Shown piece after piece: positions 32,412 through 41,576 of a stretch of 64,000 bases of DNA. This stretch comes from Paludibacteraceae bacterium (GTDB lineage Bacteria > Bacteroidota > Bacteroidia > Bacteroidales > Paludibacteraceae). The position numbers and the translations under genes were made by a program. The stretch lies in assembly GCA_017450685.1 (NCBI GenBank), contig JAFSTB010000020.1, forward strand, positions 1 through 64,000. Direction: 5' to 3'. Each line of letters opens with the position of its first letter. The stretch's first letter is position 1. The notes below the pieces were generated by a model. It did not search any database, had not been told where the DNA came from, and worked only from the letters and a program-made list of their open reading frames with translations.

Positions 32412-33042
32412 CCTCTTCCCCGCACTCTTTCTCATAACAGGACTGGCAGTGCAGGTCGCGGCATTTATATGGATGCCCGACAACCCTTGGTCACTGGTAA
32501 GCGGAATGTTAGGGATATGCTCGGTTGTACTCTGCTCAAAAAGAAATATACTTACCTTCGTCTTCGGCTTCGGACAGATAATAACCTACACCTACCTTTG
32601 CTATCTCGAGCGGTTCTACGCCGGCATAGCAATGAACGCGTTCTATTTCCTTAGCCAAATATATGGCATCTATGTCTGGCGCAAAAGACTCATAATGAGC
32701 CAAACAGATACCATATCAATGACCGTCTCCACACGCGGGTTGAAAAAAACGACACTCCTTATAGGATTGATAATCATTCTGTTTGCATCTTTAGCCGTAG
32801 GTTTTCTTTTAGCCGCTTACACCAATGATAGTCAGCCCTATTTCGATGCTTTCACCACCGTACCCGCCATCGCAGCACAAATACTGATGGTCTTAGCCTA
32901 TCGCGAACAATGGTATATATGGCTCTTGATTGACATTCTTTATGTGGCAATGTGGGCACAAGCAGGTAACGCTTGTATGGTGATGCAGTATGTCTTCTGG
33001 TGCGCCAACTGCATCTACGGTCTAATAGAGTGGAAAAAATAA
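32392..33042 (+). CDS. pnuC: Nicotinamide riboside-type transporter
   Basis: The 216-residue membrane protein has about seven hydrophobic segments and the PnuC pattern: YLERFYAGIAMNAFYFLSQIYGIYVW, a LLIDILYVAMWAQ segment and the final WCANCIYGLIEWKK. It imports nicotinamide riboside or a related vitamin precursor (ligand inferred from the family only). It overlaps the lipoprotein gene by 20 bases. No thiamine or NAD riboswitch is visible. Confidence 0.88.
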   Translation: MPIKRSNLFPALFLITGLAVQVAAFIWMPDNPWSLVSGMLGICSVVLCSKRNILTFVFGFGQIITYTYLCYLERFYAGIAMNAFYFLSQIYGIYVWRKRLIMSQTDTISMTVSTRGLKKTTLLIGLIIILFASLAVGFLLAAYTNDSQPYFDAFTTVPAIAAQILMVLAYREQWYIWLLIDILYVAMWAQAGNACMVMQYVFWCANCIYGLIEWKK

Positions 33043-33280
33043 TAACGCTCGAACGCCGGAATAAATTATTGGTACTTCCTAAACAACAAAGTTGTTATGA
33101 CCGGTATTGATGACTTGACGTTAGAGACGTAGTAACCTCTATAAAAGTAAAAATCGGACAAATCGTATAGTCCACTATAATATTTGTCCGATTTTGTGTT
33201 ATATAATTGTATTTCAGGAATATAGATATTGCATTTTTTGCCACTTTCGGTGTTAGTTCAAATTATTTTTGCTAAAATTG
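33043..33280. other. Intergenic stretch between pnuC and the first ATPase
   Basis: No gene. It contains the palindromic terminator at 33150-33195, and ends at the promoter and second palindrome of the ATPase gene (33281-33347). Confidence 0.6.
33150..33195. terminator. Bidirectional terminator, palindrome 1 (cggacaaat)
   Basis: The arms aaaatcggacaaat and atttgtccgatttt make a 14-bp stem, with an internal tatag/ctata pairing and flanking A and T runs. The outer sequence recurs in the palindrome at 33312-33347. Confidence 0.75.
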
Positions 33281-33311
33281 TTGCGCAATATGAAAAAATG
33301 CCATACCTTTG
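33281..33311 (+). promoter_or_regulatory. Promoter of ATPase 1
   Basis: TTG at 33281-33283, a 20-base spacer and TACCTTTG at 33304-33311. Confidence 0.75.
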
Positions 33312-33347
33312 CGGACAAATCATATACTCAACTATACGATTTGTCCG
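33312..33347 (+). promoter_or_regulatory. Palindrome 2 at the transcript start of ATPase 1
   Basis: The arms cggacaaatc and gatttgtccg (10 bp, plus tata/tata) lie exactly after the promoter, at the expected first bases of the transcript. It could be an operator or a 5' hairpin. It shares its outer 15 bases with palindrome 1 at 33150-33195. Confidence 0.6.
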
Positions 33348-33363
33348 ATAATATGATAATGCC

Positions 33364-34530
33364 ATGTATTTGAGAGATTTACAAAAGGAACTTTTATTAT
33401 TGACCAAACAGTGGAGTGTAATATCGGTGACCGGTCCGCGTCAGTCAGGGAAAACGACATTATGTAAGTTGGCGTTCCCTGATTATGAGTATGTCAATTT
33501 GGAGAATCTTCCGATGCGTGAAATGGTGGCGAAAGATCCGATGGCTTTTTTGCAGCGATTTAAGACCGGTGTAATCATTGACGAGGCGCAACTGCTGCCG
33601 GATTTGTTTTCGTATATACAGGTTATAGCCGATGAGGATAAAATAAGCCGATTCGTTTTGTCGGGAAGTAGTGATTTCCTGCTTATGAAAAACATCAGTC
33701 AGTCGCAGGCAGGGCGTGTGGCTGTACTGCGCCTTCTGCCCTTGACCATAAGCGAATTAGGCGATATATCAAGGTATTCAACAGATGATTTGCTATACAA
33801 TGGTTTCTATCCCGCCGTTTGGGGCGATGGAAAAAAGGCCGACTATGTGTATGAGAGTTATTTAAGCACCTATATAGAGCGTGACTTGCGGCAGTTGGTC
33901 AACATCAAAGACCTTGAACTCTTTCGCAAATTTATGGTGTTGTGTGCCACACGGATAGGAACAGAGTTCAATGCTGCTTCGTTGTCAAACGAACTCGGAA
34001 TAAGTGTTGTTACGGTAAAGGAATGGTTGAGACTGTTAGAAGCATCCTATATCTGTTATCAGTTGCCGCCCTTCTTCCGAAATATCGGTAAAAGACTCGT
34101 CAAAACTCCAAAAATATATTTCTACGATGTGGGATTAGCGTGTCATCTATTAGGAATACAGTCAGCAACGCAAGTGGCGACACATCCTCTGCGCGGTAAC
34201 TTATTTGAGGATATGGTTGTTACAGAAATGCTAAAGACACGATTTAATGCAGGACAGCGCAGTAACCTGTTTTTCTATCGCGACAAAGGGCAGCATGAGG
34301 TGGATGTTTTACAAGAGTTTGGCAATGAATTGCGAGCATATGAGATAAAATCAGCAACAATGATCAGTCAGGATTTTTATCGCAATATGCGGTATGTTAA
34401 GCGTCTGTTGGGAGAAACCTTGTTATCTACACAGGTCATATACGATGGAGAGAACGAGTGGGATAAGGCAGAGGAAGGTTTCATCAATTATCGCCGTTGG
34501 AAAGAAAATAATCCGTGGCAGGAGAAATAG
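33364..34530 (+). CDS. AAA ATPase with DUF4143 (copy 1)
   Basis: The 388-residue protein has Walker A GPRQSGKTT (residues about 24-32), Walker B GVIIDEAQ, a sensor LSGSSDFLL, a middle winged-helix-like part (LSNELGISVVTVKEWLRLL) and a C-terminal DUF4143 domain with the nuclease-like HEVDVLQ...YEIKSA (E/D-xK-type). The biological role of the family is not established; Bacteroidales often carry many diverged copies. It has its own promoter and private palindromes upstream, and its end runs directly into the glycosyltransferase gene, so it sits as an extra gene at the head of a glycan transcript. Confidence 0.88.
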   Translation: MYLRDLQKELLLLTKQWSVISVTGPRQSGKTTLCKLAFPDYEYVNLENLPMREMVAKDPMAFLQRFKTGVIIDEAQLLPDLFSYIQVIADEDKISRFVLSGSSDFLLMKNISQSQAGRVAVLRLLPLTISELGDISRYSTDDLLYNGFYPAVWGDGKKADYVYESYLSTYIERDLRQLVNIKDLELFRKFMVLCATRIGTEFNAASLSNELGISVVTVKEWLRLLEASYICYQLPPFFRNIGKRLVKTPKIYFYDVGLACHLLGIQSATQVATHPLRGNLFEDMVVTEMLKTRFNAGQRSNLFFYRDKGQHEVDVLQEFGNELRAYEIKSATMISQDFYRNMRYVKRLLGETLLSTQVIYDGENEWDKAEEGFINYRRWKENNPWQEK

Positions 34531-34541
34531 TAGTACCGATA

Positions 34542-35579
34542 ATGCAAACCACTCAACCCATACTTTCTATTATCGTCATTTCGCATAATCAGCGAGAGGA
34601 CTTGAAGAGGTGTCTTGACAGCATACTGCAAATGCGACTTGACTATCCCTTCGAGATTATCGTTTCCGATGACCGTTCCGCCGACGGCACTTTCGAGTTG
34701 GCGCATGAATATGCGAGGCGGTCTAAAGCAAGAATTATCGCTTTGCAATGCAACTCCGACGAGTGCCATCCTGCCAATAACTCACAACGGTCAGGCTATA
34801 ACCGCTGCAATGCTTATCCTTATGCCAAAGGTAAGTATATAGCCCACGTGGATGCCGATGACTATTTCCTGCCTGATGCCACCGTCTATCAACAGCAGAT
34901 TGAGGCACTCGACAAACATCCTGAATGTGCACTGGCAATGAGCAACTGCCTATGCGTTAATGAAGGCGAACCCATAGAGAACGGACACCCGTGGATATTG
35001 CCAAGGCAGATGCATAATGGTGAAGTACTGACGGAACAAGAGTTTATACAAGGCGATTATTTTCGTATCAATCAGTGCTTTATCCAACGCCGTAATCCTG
35101 CCGTCAATCCAGTGGCACTCTATGGCAAACGATATGTGGACGCCGTGATAACCTATCATCACCTGCAGTTTGGCAAAGTGGTGTGGGTTGATGCCTGCGA
35201 TTATGTCTATGTGGGGCATACCGCTTCCGTCACCGGACAAATGGCAAAAACCAACCACGATGCAGACATAATATGGTGTATGGCAATCTATATATCGGCT
35301 CTTATACCTCGATGGAAACATTTGTTTTTGTCCCAACCCTATTATGCCGAATTGCGACGAGTCATTGCTCTTGCCTTATCACACTATCAGTTGCAAGACA
35401 AAAACAGAGAAGGGTTAAAAGATATGGATGTGTTTATGTATAAGTGCTTTAACCAAAACTATCTCTCTTATATAGACCAACAACGTTTAACCGCTGCTAA
35501 CACCATAATGACAATTGCCAATCGCACGAATGCACCCGGCATATTCTCATCCTTATTGTTCAAACTGCTGATTCGGTAA
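34542..35579 (+). CDS. Family 2 glycosyltransferase
   Basis: A cytoplasmic sugar transferase for surface glycan assembly. The 345-residue GT-A protein starts MQTTQPILSIIVISHNQRED and has the nucleotide-sugar site SDDRSADGT and the metal-binding VDADDYF (DxD). The C-terminal half is unconserved. The start at 34542 is preferred to 34515, which lies inside the preceding ATPase gene; the gap is then 11 bases, suggesting co-transcription with ATPase 1. Donor and acceptor sugars are unknown. Confidence 0.88.
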   Translation: MQTTQPILSIIVISHNQREDLKRCLDSILQMRLDYPFEIIVSDDRSADGTFELAHEYARRSKARIIALQCNSDECHPANNSQRSGYNRCNAYPYAKGKYIAHVDADDYFLPDATVYQQQIEALDKHPECALAMSNCLCVNEGEPIENGHPWILPRQMHNGEVLTEQEFIQGDYFRINQCFIQRRNPAVNPVALYGKRYVDAVITYHHLQFGKVVWVDACDYVYVGHTASVTGQMAKTNHDADIIWCMAIYISALIPRWKHLFLSQPYYAELRRVIALALSHYQLQDKNREGLKDMDVFMYKCFNQNYLSYIDQQRLTAANTIMTIANRTNAPGIFSSLLFKLLIR

Positions 35580-35580
35580 A

Positions 35581-35669
35581 CTTACCCCCATTTTGTAACA
35601 AAATCTTCGTCAACTTACCCCCATTTTGTAACAAAATCTTCGTCAACTTACCCCAATTTTGTAACAAAA
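35581..35669. repeat. 33-bp tandem repeat upstream of ATPase 2
   Basis: Two full units (35581-35613, 35614-35646) and a partial third with one change. Each contains the perfect palindrome attttgtaacaaaat; further TTTTGT/ACAAAA half-sites follow to 35690. The repeats end just before the promoter at 35673-35702, so they look like an operator array. Confidence 0.9.
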
Positions 35670-35672
35670 ATT

Positions 35673-35702
35673 TTTGTAAGTAACAAAAATATAGTACCTT
35701 TG
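35673..35702 (+). promoter_or_regulatory. Promoter of ATPase 2
   Basis: TTTG at 35673-35676, an 18-base spacer and TACCTTTG at 35695-35702. The -33 box lies within the degenerate end of the tandem repeat. Confidence 0.65.
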
Positions 35703-35727
35703 CGGCGGATTTGAGAAATTAGAAAAA

Positions 35728-37074
35728 ATGAACCTTTTTAAGCGTGACATAGAAAAGGCACTGCAAGACTGGGCAGAAAGTGCAGATCGCAAGCCGCTTG
35801 TTTTGCGTGGTGCAAGGCAGGTAGGGAAGACATCGGTTGTGAATAAATTCGGTTTGAAATTCGACAACTACTTGTATGTCAATCTGTATGATGATAATAT
35901 TTGCCGTGTCATAGATGAGGCGATAAGTGTAGAACGGTTAGTGCCAACGCTGTTTGCCAATGCCGGAAAAGGATTGAAAAAAGGTAAGACATTGCTTTTC
36001 TTTGACGAGATACAGAACTCGTCGAAAGCCGTTTTATGGCTTCGTTTCTTTTATGAGCAAATGCCTGACATATATGTCATTGCAGCCGGTTCGCTATTAG
36101 AGACGATGATTGACCGGCAGATAAGTTTTCCCGTTGGCAGGGTGGAGTACTTGGCTATGCACCCTGTGTCGTTCAGGGAATTTTTGTCGGCAAAAGGCGA
36201 TGATGCTATTCGCCAGGCACTTCATAACGATGTTACTTTATGCAACGCCTTTCATTCTAAACTCAGTGAAGCCTTTAAGACTTTCTCCCTCATAGGAGGA
36301 ATGCCGGCAGTGGTGGCACATTACATAGAGCATCAGGATTTGATAGCCCTTAACAAGTATTTTGATACGCTGCTTAACGGTTATGCCGACGATGTGGAAA
36401 AGTATGCTGCCAATCGCACACAAGTGGAGGTGATCCGCTTGATACTGAAAGTGGGCTGGGCACAGGCGGGAAAGCAGATCTCGTTTGTCAATTTCGGCAA
36501 TAGCAACTACAGGTCGCGGGAGATAGGTGAGGCTTTGCGTACGCTGGAAAAAGCGATGCTATTGGAGTTGGTTTATCCGCTTACACAAACGGCTATGCCG
36601 GCGTTGCCCAATATGCGCCGCCAACCTAAACTGCTGTGGTTAGATGCAGGGTTGGCAAGCGCAGCGGTTAATAATAAAAAGGACATATTCAGCAGTCCGA
36701 ACTTGTTTGATATATGGAAAGGTGCATACGCCGAGCAGTTGGTCGGACAGGAACTGTTCACTTTGTCTGAAAGTGTGAGAGCAAGAAGGCTGTTCTGGGT
36801 GAACGAGAGCACGCAGTCGTCGGCCGAAGTTGATTTTGTGTGGGAGTACGACGGAAGGCTTATACCGGTGGAAGTCAAATTAGGGCATAATAATCACCTT
36901 AAGTCGTTGCACCAATATATGGAGTTGTCTAAGGACGATGTGGCAGTGAGAGTATGGAATGCATCCGTTCAGGTGGATGAGGTGGAGACACTGTGGAAGA
37001 AAAAGAAATTCAAACTGATCAATATCCCCTTTTATATGGTAGGTTTCCTGCCGCAGATTATACAAACGGTGTAG
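35728..37074 (+). CDS. AAA ATPase with DUF4143 (copy 2)
   Basis: The 448-residue protein is of the same superfamily as copy 1 but strongly diverged: Walker A RGARQVGKTS, Walker B LLFFDEIQ, then AAGSLLETMI, a central segment with HPVSFREFL and LIGGMPAVVAHYIE, and the C-terminal SAEVDFVWEYDGRLIPVEVKLG with the EVK typical of DUF4143 (nuclease-like fold). The first 20 residues (MNLFKRDIEKALQDWAESAD) fit the usual family start. It has private 33-bp repeats upstream and the WbqC gene 72 bases downstream. Confidence 0.9.
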   Translation: MNLFKRDIEKALQDWAESADRKPLVLRGARQVGKTSVVNKFGLKFDNYLYVNLYDDNICRVIDEAISVERLVPTLFANAGKGLKKGKTLLFFDEIQNSSKAVLWLRFFYEQMPDIYVIAAGSLLETMIDRQISFPVGRVEYLAMHPVSFREFLSAKGDDAIRQALHNDVTLCNAFHSKLSEAFKTFSLIGGMPAVVAHYIEHQDLIALNKYFDTLLNGYADDVEKYAANRTQVEVIRLILKVGWAQAGKQISFVNFGNSNYRSREIGEALRTLEKAMLLELVYPLTQTAMPALPNMRRQPKLLWLDAGLASAAVNNKKDIFSSPNLFDIWKGAYAEQLVGQELFTLSESVRARRLFWVNESTQSSAEVDFVWEYDGRLIPVEVKLGHNNHLKSLHQYMELSKDDVAVRVWNASVQVDEVETLWKKKKFKLINIPFYMVGFLPQIIQTV

Positions 37075-37146
37075 GGTGGCATAGTACAATAACGGGACAA
37101 TAGCCAGTTAATTAAATATGACAATAAATTTGAAAAATAAAATGTT

Positions 37147-37926
37147 ATGAAACTTGGAATAATGCAACCGTATTTCTTCCCATATATAGGGTATTTTCAG
37201 GCGATAAGTGCAGTTGATAAATATATTTTATATGGGAATCTCACTTTTATTAAAGATGCTTGGATGAATCGCAACCGCTTGATGGGTAAGGGTGGAAACG
37301 AGCATCTGATAACTGTGCCGTTGTTGCATAAGAGTTCCTATAAATGGATTTCGGAAATTTTGATAGATAATTCATTTGACTGGCAGGGCAAACTATTAAA
37401 AACCATCACAATGGATTATGGCAAAGCACCTTTTTTTGATGAGATATATCCAGTCGTTCAGACAGCTTTAGAGCAACGTTACAACACATTGATGGAACTC
37501 AATGCTTCCACTATCAAGGCAATAGCACATATCCTTGAAATACATACAGACATAGATTCAGACAATAGTCGCTATGTTGAAATGGAATCCATATTGGCAC
37601 ATATTGAGGATGACTATTCTCCGATGCCTTATTTAGAAAAGACACGCCCAATTCGCAAGGTGGCACGAGTAATAGAAATGTGTCGAAGAGAAAAATCCGA
37701 TTTTTTTGTTAATGCCATAGGTGGTATGGAATTGTACAATACTGAAGAATTTGCAGCCTATGGTATATCACTTCATTTCGTAAAAACAAATGAAATTTGG
37801 TACAAACAATTCAATAATACTTTTGTTCCCAATTTGTCGATAATAGATGTTTTGATGCATAATGGGATTAAAAGCACACAAAGATTGCTAATGGAATACA
37901 AACTTACCCCCCCCGTAAATGCTTAA
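37147..37926 (+). CDS. WbqC-family protein
   Basis: The 259-residue protein matches WbqC, found in O-antigen and capsule loci: start MKLGIMQPYFFPYIGYFQ, then the DKYILYGNLTFIKDAWMNRNR segment, WISEILIDNS, and FVNAIGGMELYN. The family's reaction is not firmly known; a role in modified-sugar synthesis or transfer is assumed. A run of eight C (37907-37914) lies in the last codons, so slippage would change only the C-terminus. Confidence 0.85.
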   Translation: MKLGIMQPYFFPYIGYFQAISAVDKYILYGNLTFIKDAWMNRNRLMGKGGNEHLITVPLLHKSSYKWISEILIDNSFDWQGKLLKTITMDYGKAPFFDEIYPVVQTALEQRYNTLMELNASTIKAIAHILEIHTDIDSDNSRYVEMESILAHIEDDYSPMPYLEKTRPIRKVARVIEMCRREKSDFFVNAIGGMELYNTEEFAAYGISLHFVKTNEIWYKQFNNTFVPNLSIIDVLMHNGIKSTQRLLMEYKLTPPVNA

Positions 37927-37991
37927 TAATATGGCATATCGTATAGTGTGTCGTTGGTCGGTATTATAGTGTTATTTATCAGTAGTTTCTT

Positions 37992-38939
37992 ATGACCGTA
38001 AAAGAAGTGTTTGAGTTGCGCAAGGAAGGGCGCATAGAAGAGGCATATAATGCCATACTGCCTATGTATAAAGTTCATCACGGACATTATACCACTCTTT
38101 GTATGTTCTGGTGTGCGGCTGATATGGCTCGGTTGCATATTTCGCAAGGCAATACCAATGAAGCGGAAAAGATATTGCAAAGCCTTATCCGCCTTTATCC
38201 CTCCATAGAAGACAAAGATCTCTCCGCTAAACGTACACTGCTCACTATCGCTCTCTCGCTCAAAAAAGCGAATAAATCCTTCTCCCTTTACCACTTTATG
38301 CAATGGTGGGGTATAGACAACCTTACCGACGATGATTATAAGTCCGTTCAGTCAGCCTCTCACCCTCTGCCATCCACCGGTCAGCGCATCGCCATGCACT
38401 TATTTCGCGAGGTGCGTGAGCAGAATGATGAAAAGCAACTGACAACGACACTGACATATATAGAAAAGGCTCTATCCCATATACCTCGCAATCGCCATCT
38501 GCTTCGCGCTAAAGCATTGCTCTTATGTCGATTAGGACAAACGAAAGAGGCAGAGAAGATCTATCGCCAACTTGCTCAATACGGCAAAGAAGCCTATCTC
38601 TTCAGCGAACTTTCTGAACTCACTGCCGATAATGCCGAAAAGATAGCCTTAACCGTCAAAGCCATACAACTGCAACGCACTGAGACTTTTCGTCAGAAAG
38701 ACCGACTGCGTCTGGCTCAGATGCTGCAACACAAGCGTCCGCCGTTTGCCCGTTATGAAGTAGATATGTGCGTCAAGACCCGTCAAATCGCCAAACAACA
38801 TAATAATCGGCGAATCAATGCCTTGCTTCGCCAACTGCAAGACGTAACACCCGCCACTACCAATGAGCAACAAGCCTTCTATCAAAAAGCCTTAGCCTAC
38901 CTGCAAAAGTCAAATCCGACACAAACTCGGAAAAAATGA
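37992..38939 (+). CDS. TPR-like helical protein
   Basis: The 315-residue protein begins MTVKEVFELRKEGRIEEAYN and consists of helical pairs resembling tetratricopeptide repeats (EAEKILQSLIRLYP, KEAEKIYRQLAQYGKEAY, EKIALTVKAIQLQ). It has no signal peptide. Similar proteins are common in Bacteroidales, but I cannot assign a function. Its last codons (from 38923) lie inside the 33-bp tandem repeat that precedes ATPase 3, so the tail TRKK is encoded by a repeat unit. Confidence 0.7.
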   Translation: MTVKEVFELRKEGRIEEAYNAILPMYKVHHGHYTTLCMFWCAADMARLHISQGNTNEAEKILQSLIRLYPSIEDKDLSAKRTLLTIALSLKKANKSFSLYHFMQWWGIDNLTDDDYKSVQSASHPLPSTGQRIAMHLFREVREQNDEKQLTTTLTYIEKALSHIPRNRHLLRAKALLLCRLGQTKEAEKIYRQLAQYGKEAYLFSELSELTADNAEKIALTVKAIQLQRTETFRQKDRLRLAQMLQHKRPPFARYEVDMCVKTRQIAKQHNNRRINALLRQLQDVTPATTNEQQAFYQKALAYLQKSNPTQTRKK

Positions 38940-39015
38940 CAAAATCGACCCTGCAAAACTCGGAAAAAATGACAAAATCGACCCTGCAAAACTCGGAAAA
39001 AATGACAATATTTTG
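38923..39015. repeat. 33-bp tandem repeat upstream of ATPase 3
   Basis: The unit aaactcggaaaaaatgac, then aaaatcgaccctgca, begins at 38923, 38956 and 38989; the third continues into acaatattttgt and the promoter. The first unit overlaps the end of the TPR-like gene. Confidence 0.9.
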
Positions 39016-39054
39016 TGTAATTAAATAATACACAGTATCTTTGCGGCGCATTAT
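38989..39054. repeat. Promoter block, copy 1 (before ATPase 3)
   Basis: It contains aaactcggaaaaaatgacaa, TTTG at 39012-39015, a 20-base spacer, TATCTTTG at 39036-39043 and cggcgcattat. The whole block is repeated, diverged, at 40503-40568 on the other side of the ATPase gene. Confidence 0.85.
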
Positions 39055-39063
39055 TAAAAGACT

Positions 39064-40476
39064 ATGTTAGAGCGTAAGTTTAGCGAACAAATAGTGACCT
39101 TCTTTCAAAAGCAGAAGAGCATAACTGTTGATTCAGCTGTCGGATTGAATGGCAGGAAAATTATGTTGGTCAATGGTGCCAGACAGGTAGGTAAGTCGTA
39201 TATCATTCGGCAAGTGGGGCAAAAACTATTTAATCATTATATAGAGATTGACCTCAAGGCAGACAGTGAAGGGGCAAGGGATTTTGAGAGGGTTAGAAGC
39301 GTTGATGATTTTTATATCAAACTGGGTGCATTAGCAGGCGATAGGTTGTCTGACAGGGCGGGTACGCTTGTTTTTTTAGATGAGATACAAGCCTATCCAC
39401 ACCTGCTTACTATGTTAAAATTCCTCAATCAAGATGGCAGATATACTTATATCGCCAGTGGTTCGCAACTTGGTGTAGCACTTTTCAATACCCCATCTGT
39501 GCCATTGGGTAGTGTGGAAATACAGCAAATGTACCCTCTTGATTTCGAAGAATTCTTATGGGCTATGGGCTGCGGTAAGGATGTGATTGAATTGATGGAG
39601 CAATCGTATAATAAAGGTGAAAGACTATCCGAATCACTGCATAATTATATGATGCGGATGTTTCGTTATTATCTGCTGACAGGAGGAATGCCGGATGCGG
39701 TGAATCAGTTCGTGAAAGATCAAAACATGGCACTTATAAGAACCATTCAAACGAATATACATAACCTGTATGCGATAGACGCTTCACAATATGACGTTGC
39801 ACATCGCCTTAAAATTCGCAGAATATATGATATGATTCCTTCAAACCTCGAAAATAAAAAAAAACGTGTCATAGTAAAGGATATTGAGAATAAAAAAGGC
39901 AAGCAATTCTCTGATTATGAGGAAGAGTTTGAGTATCTGGTGGAATCAGGTATTGCATTAGACGTTGTGGCAATCAGTAATCCGCACTTCCCCCTGTATG
40001 AGTCGGTTACCAAGAGTCTGCTTAAATTGTATTTGAACGATGTGGGTATATTGACGGCTATGCTTTACGGAAACAATATAGATGCCATTCTGCAAGACGA
40101 AAGAAGTGTCAATCTCGGAACCGTTTATGAGTCGGTAGTGGCGCAGGAGTTGCACGCACATGGAAACAAATTGCATTATTATGATAATAAGAAAAAAGGT
40201 GAAGTGGACTTTCTTATTAACGACTTCAACAGCCTATCCGTTTTGCCTATAGAAGTCAAATCCGGTAAGAATTATAAAGAACATAGTGCTTTAACACATT
40301 TTATATCCAATAGTGATTATGGTATAAAAAATGCAATTGTTTTGTGTAATGAACGTGAAGTGCAAGTGAAAGACGGTATCACATATCTGCCGATTTATTA
40401 TTGTATGTTTATAGGTATTCATACTCAACAATCTATCAACAATCTATCTATACCTCCAGTACCATTATACAATTAG
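39064..40476 (+). CDS. AAA ATPase with DUF4143 (copy 3)
   Basis: The 470-residue protein has Walker A NGARQVGKSY, Walker B LVFLDEIQ, ASGSQLGVAL, and the C-terminal GEVDFLINDFN...PIEVKSGKNYKEH with the ExK pattern of DUF4143. It belongs to the family but differs in length and sequence from copies 1 and 2 in this window, so it is not a recent tandem duplicate. Its promoter block is duplicated behind it in front of the next gene. This looks like an inserted gene splitting a glycan transcript. Function unknown. Confidence 0.88.
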   Translation: MLERKFSEQIVTFFQKQKSITVDSAVGLNGRKIMLVNGARQVGKSYIIRQVGQKLFNHYIEIDLKADSEGARDFERVRSVDDFYIKLGALAGDRLSDRAGTLVFLDEIQAYPHLLTMLKFLNQDGRYTYIASGSQLGVALFNTPSVPLGSVEIQQMYPLDFEEFLWAMGCGKDVIELMEQSYNKGERLSESLHNYMMRMFRYYLLTGGMPDAVNQFVKDQNMALIRTIQTNIHNLYAIDASQYDVAHRLKIRRIYDMIPSNLENKKKRVIVKDIENKKGKQFSDYEEEFEYLVESGIALDVVAISNPHFPLYESVTKSLLKLYLNDVGILTAMLYGNNIDAILQDERSVNLGTVYESVVAQELHAHGNKLHYYDNKKKGEVDFLINDFNSLSVLPIEVKSGKNYKEHSALTHFISNSDYGIKNAIVLCNEREVQVKDGITYLPIYYCMFIGIHTQQSINNLSIPPVPLYN

Positions 40477-40502
40477 CCAATCTGAAAAAATAAATCAGAT
40501 AC

Positions 40503-40568
40503 AAACTCTGAAAAAATGACAATATTTTGTATAATTAAGGAATAATCAGTACTTTTGCCGCGCATTAT
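40503..40568. repeat. Promoter block, copy 2 (before the glycosyltransferase)
   Basis: The block aaactctgaaaaaatgacaa, TTTG (40526-40529), a 20-base spacer, TACTTTTG (40550-40557) and ccgcgcattat resembles 38989-39054 closely. It serves as the promoter of the gene at 40578. Confidence 0.85.
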
Positions 40569-40577
40569 ATACGAAAA

Positions 40578-41576
40578 ATGACAACACCTTTAGTCTCTAT
40601 ATGTTGTATCACCTATAACCACGCTCCGTTCATACGCGGATGTTTAGATGGCTTCCTTATGCAGCAGATGCCCTCATGTGTGAGAGAGTATTATGCTCAC
40701 AAGTATGGCAAAGAGACATCGTTAGACGAGTGTGAGAAAAAAGAACCGTGGTACGAAATACTTATTCACGACGACGCTTCCACCGATGGCACTGCCGACA
40801 TCATCCGTGAATATGAGCAGCGTCATCCCAACCTGTTCAAACCTATCTACGAAACTGAAAACCAGTACAAAAAAGGTCACCGTACAGATATCGACTTTTT
40901 CAATTATAAGCGTGCCAAAGGTAAATACATCGCCTATTGTGAGGGCGATGACTATTGGACTGTTCCCGACAAATTGCAGCGACAAGTGGATTTCCTTGAA
41001 GCACACCCCGCCTATTCGGTATGCTTCCATAAAACGAAGATATTAAACACTCTGACCAATCAAATGCAACCTGATAACTGGATGCGCTTCGATTATCCGG
41101 ACAGTATAGACGAAGATGTTACGCCGTCATATTTCCTTCGCTCGTCGGTGGGGCAACCTTTGTCAATGGTGTTTAGAACAAGCCGATACGACTACGAGTG
41201 GCAAAAACACTATAACGACTACTGCGATACAATGGAGATTTACCATCTTCTGCGTACAGGCAAAGGGCGAATGATGAAGTTTATAGGCGGTCAGTATAAC
41301 CTGCACGGCGGTGGTGTGTCTGCCACAATGGACGAGTGCCAACGCTCAGTGGAGACAATGGATGATTTCCTGACTATGTATCTCTATACTCGCGATGAGG
41401 AGTTGAAAGCATATTTTATCAAAGCAGTATTCTTTGCGAAAGATTTGTGCACCCAAAACGGTCAAAAAGTGAAGTTCCGAGAGTGGATGCACGCAATAAA
41501 GAAAAAGAGTTTGAGAATGTGGCTATATTACGAATACATCAACCTTAAACGTACCATTAAAAGCCTGTTCGTATGA
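40578..41576 (+). CDS. Family 2 glycosyltransferase
   Basis: A 332-residue GT-A transferase: start MTTPLVSICCITYNHAPFIR, the segment ILIHDDASTDGT and the metal site EGDDYW. The insertion YYAHKYGKETSLDECEKKEP between the first strand and the HDDAS block resembles a subgroup of capsule glycosyltransferases. It is transcribed from the duplicated promoter block and overlaps the next gene by four bases (ATGA). Confidence 0.9.
   Translation: MTTPLVSICCITYNHAPFIRGCLDGFLMQQMPSCVREYYAHKYGKETSLDECEKKEPWYEILIHDDASTDGTADIIREYEQRHPNLFKPIYETENQYKKGHRTDIDFFNYKRAKGKYIAYCEGDDYWTVPDKLQRQVDFLEAHPAYSVCFHKTKILNTLTNQMQPDNWMRFDYPDSIDEDVTPSYFLRSSVGQPLSMVFRTSRYDYEWQKHYNDYCDTMEIYHLLRTGKGRMMKFIGGQYNLHGGGVSATMDECQRSVETMDDFLTMYLYTRDEELKAYFIKAVFFAKDLCTQNGQKVKFREWMHAIKKKSLRMWLYYEYINLKRTIKSLFV

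Noticed and set aside
35581..35669. CRISPR-like array
   Set aside because: Units are contiguous without spacers and only two to three in number, and no cas genes are present.
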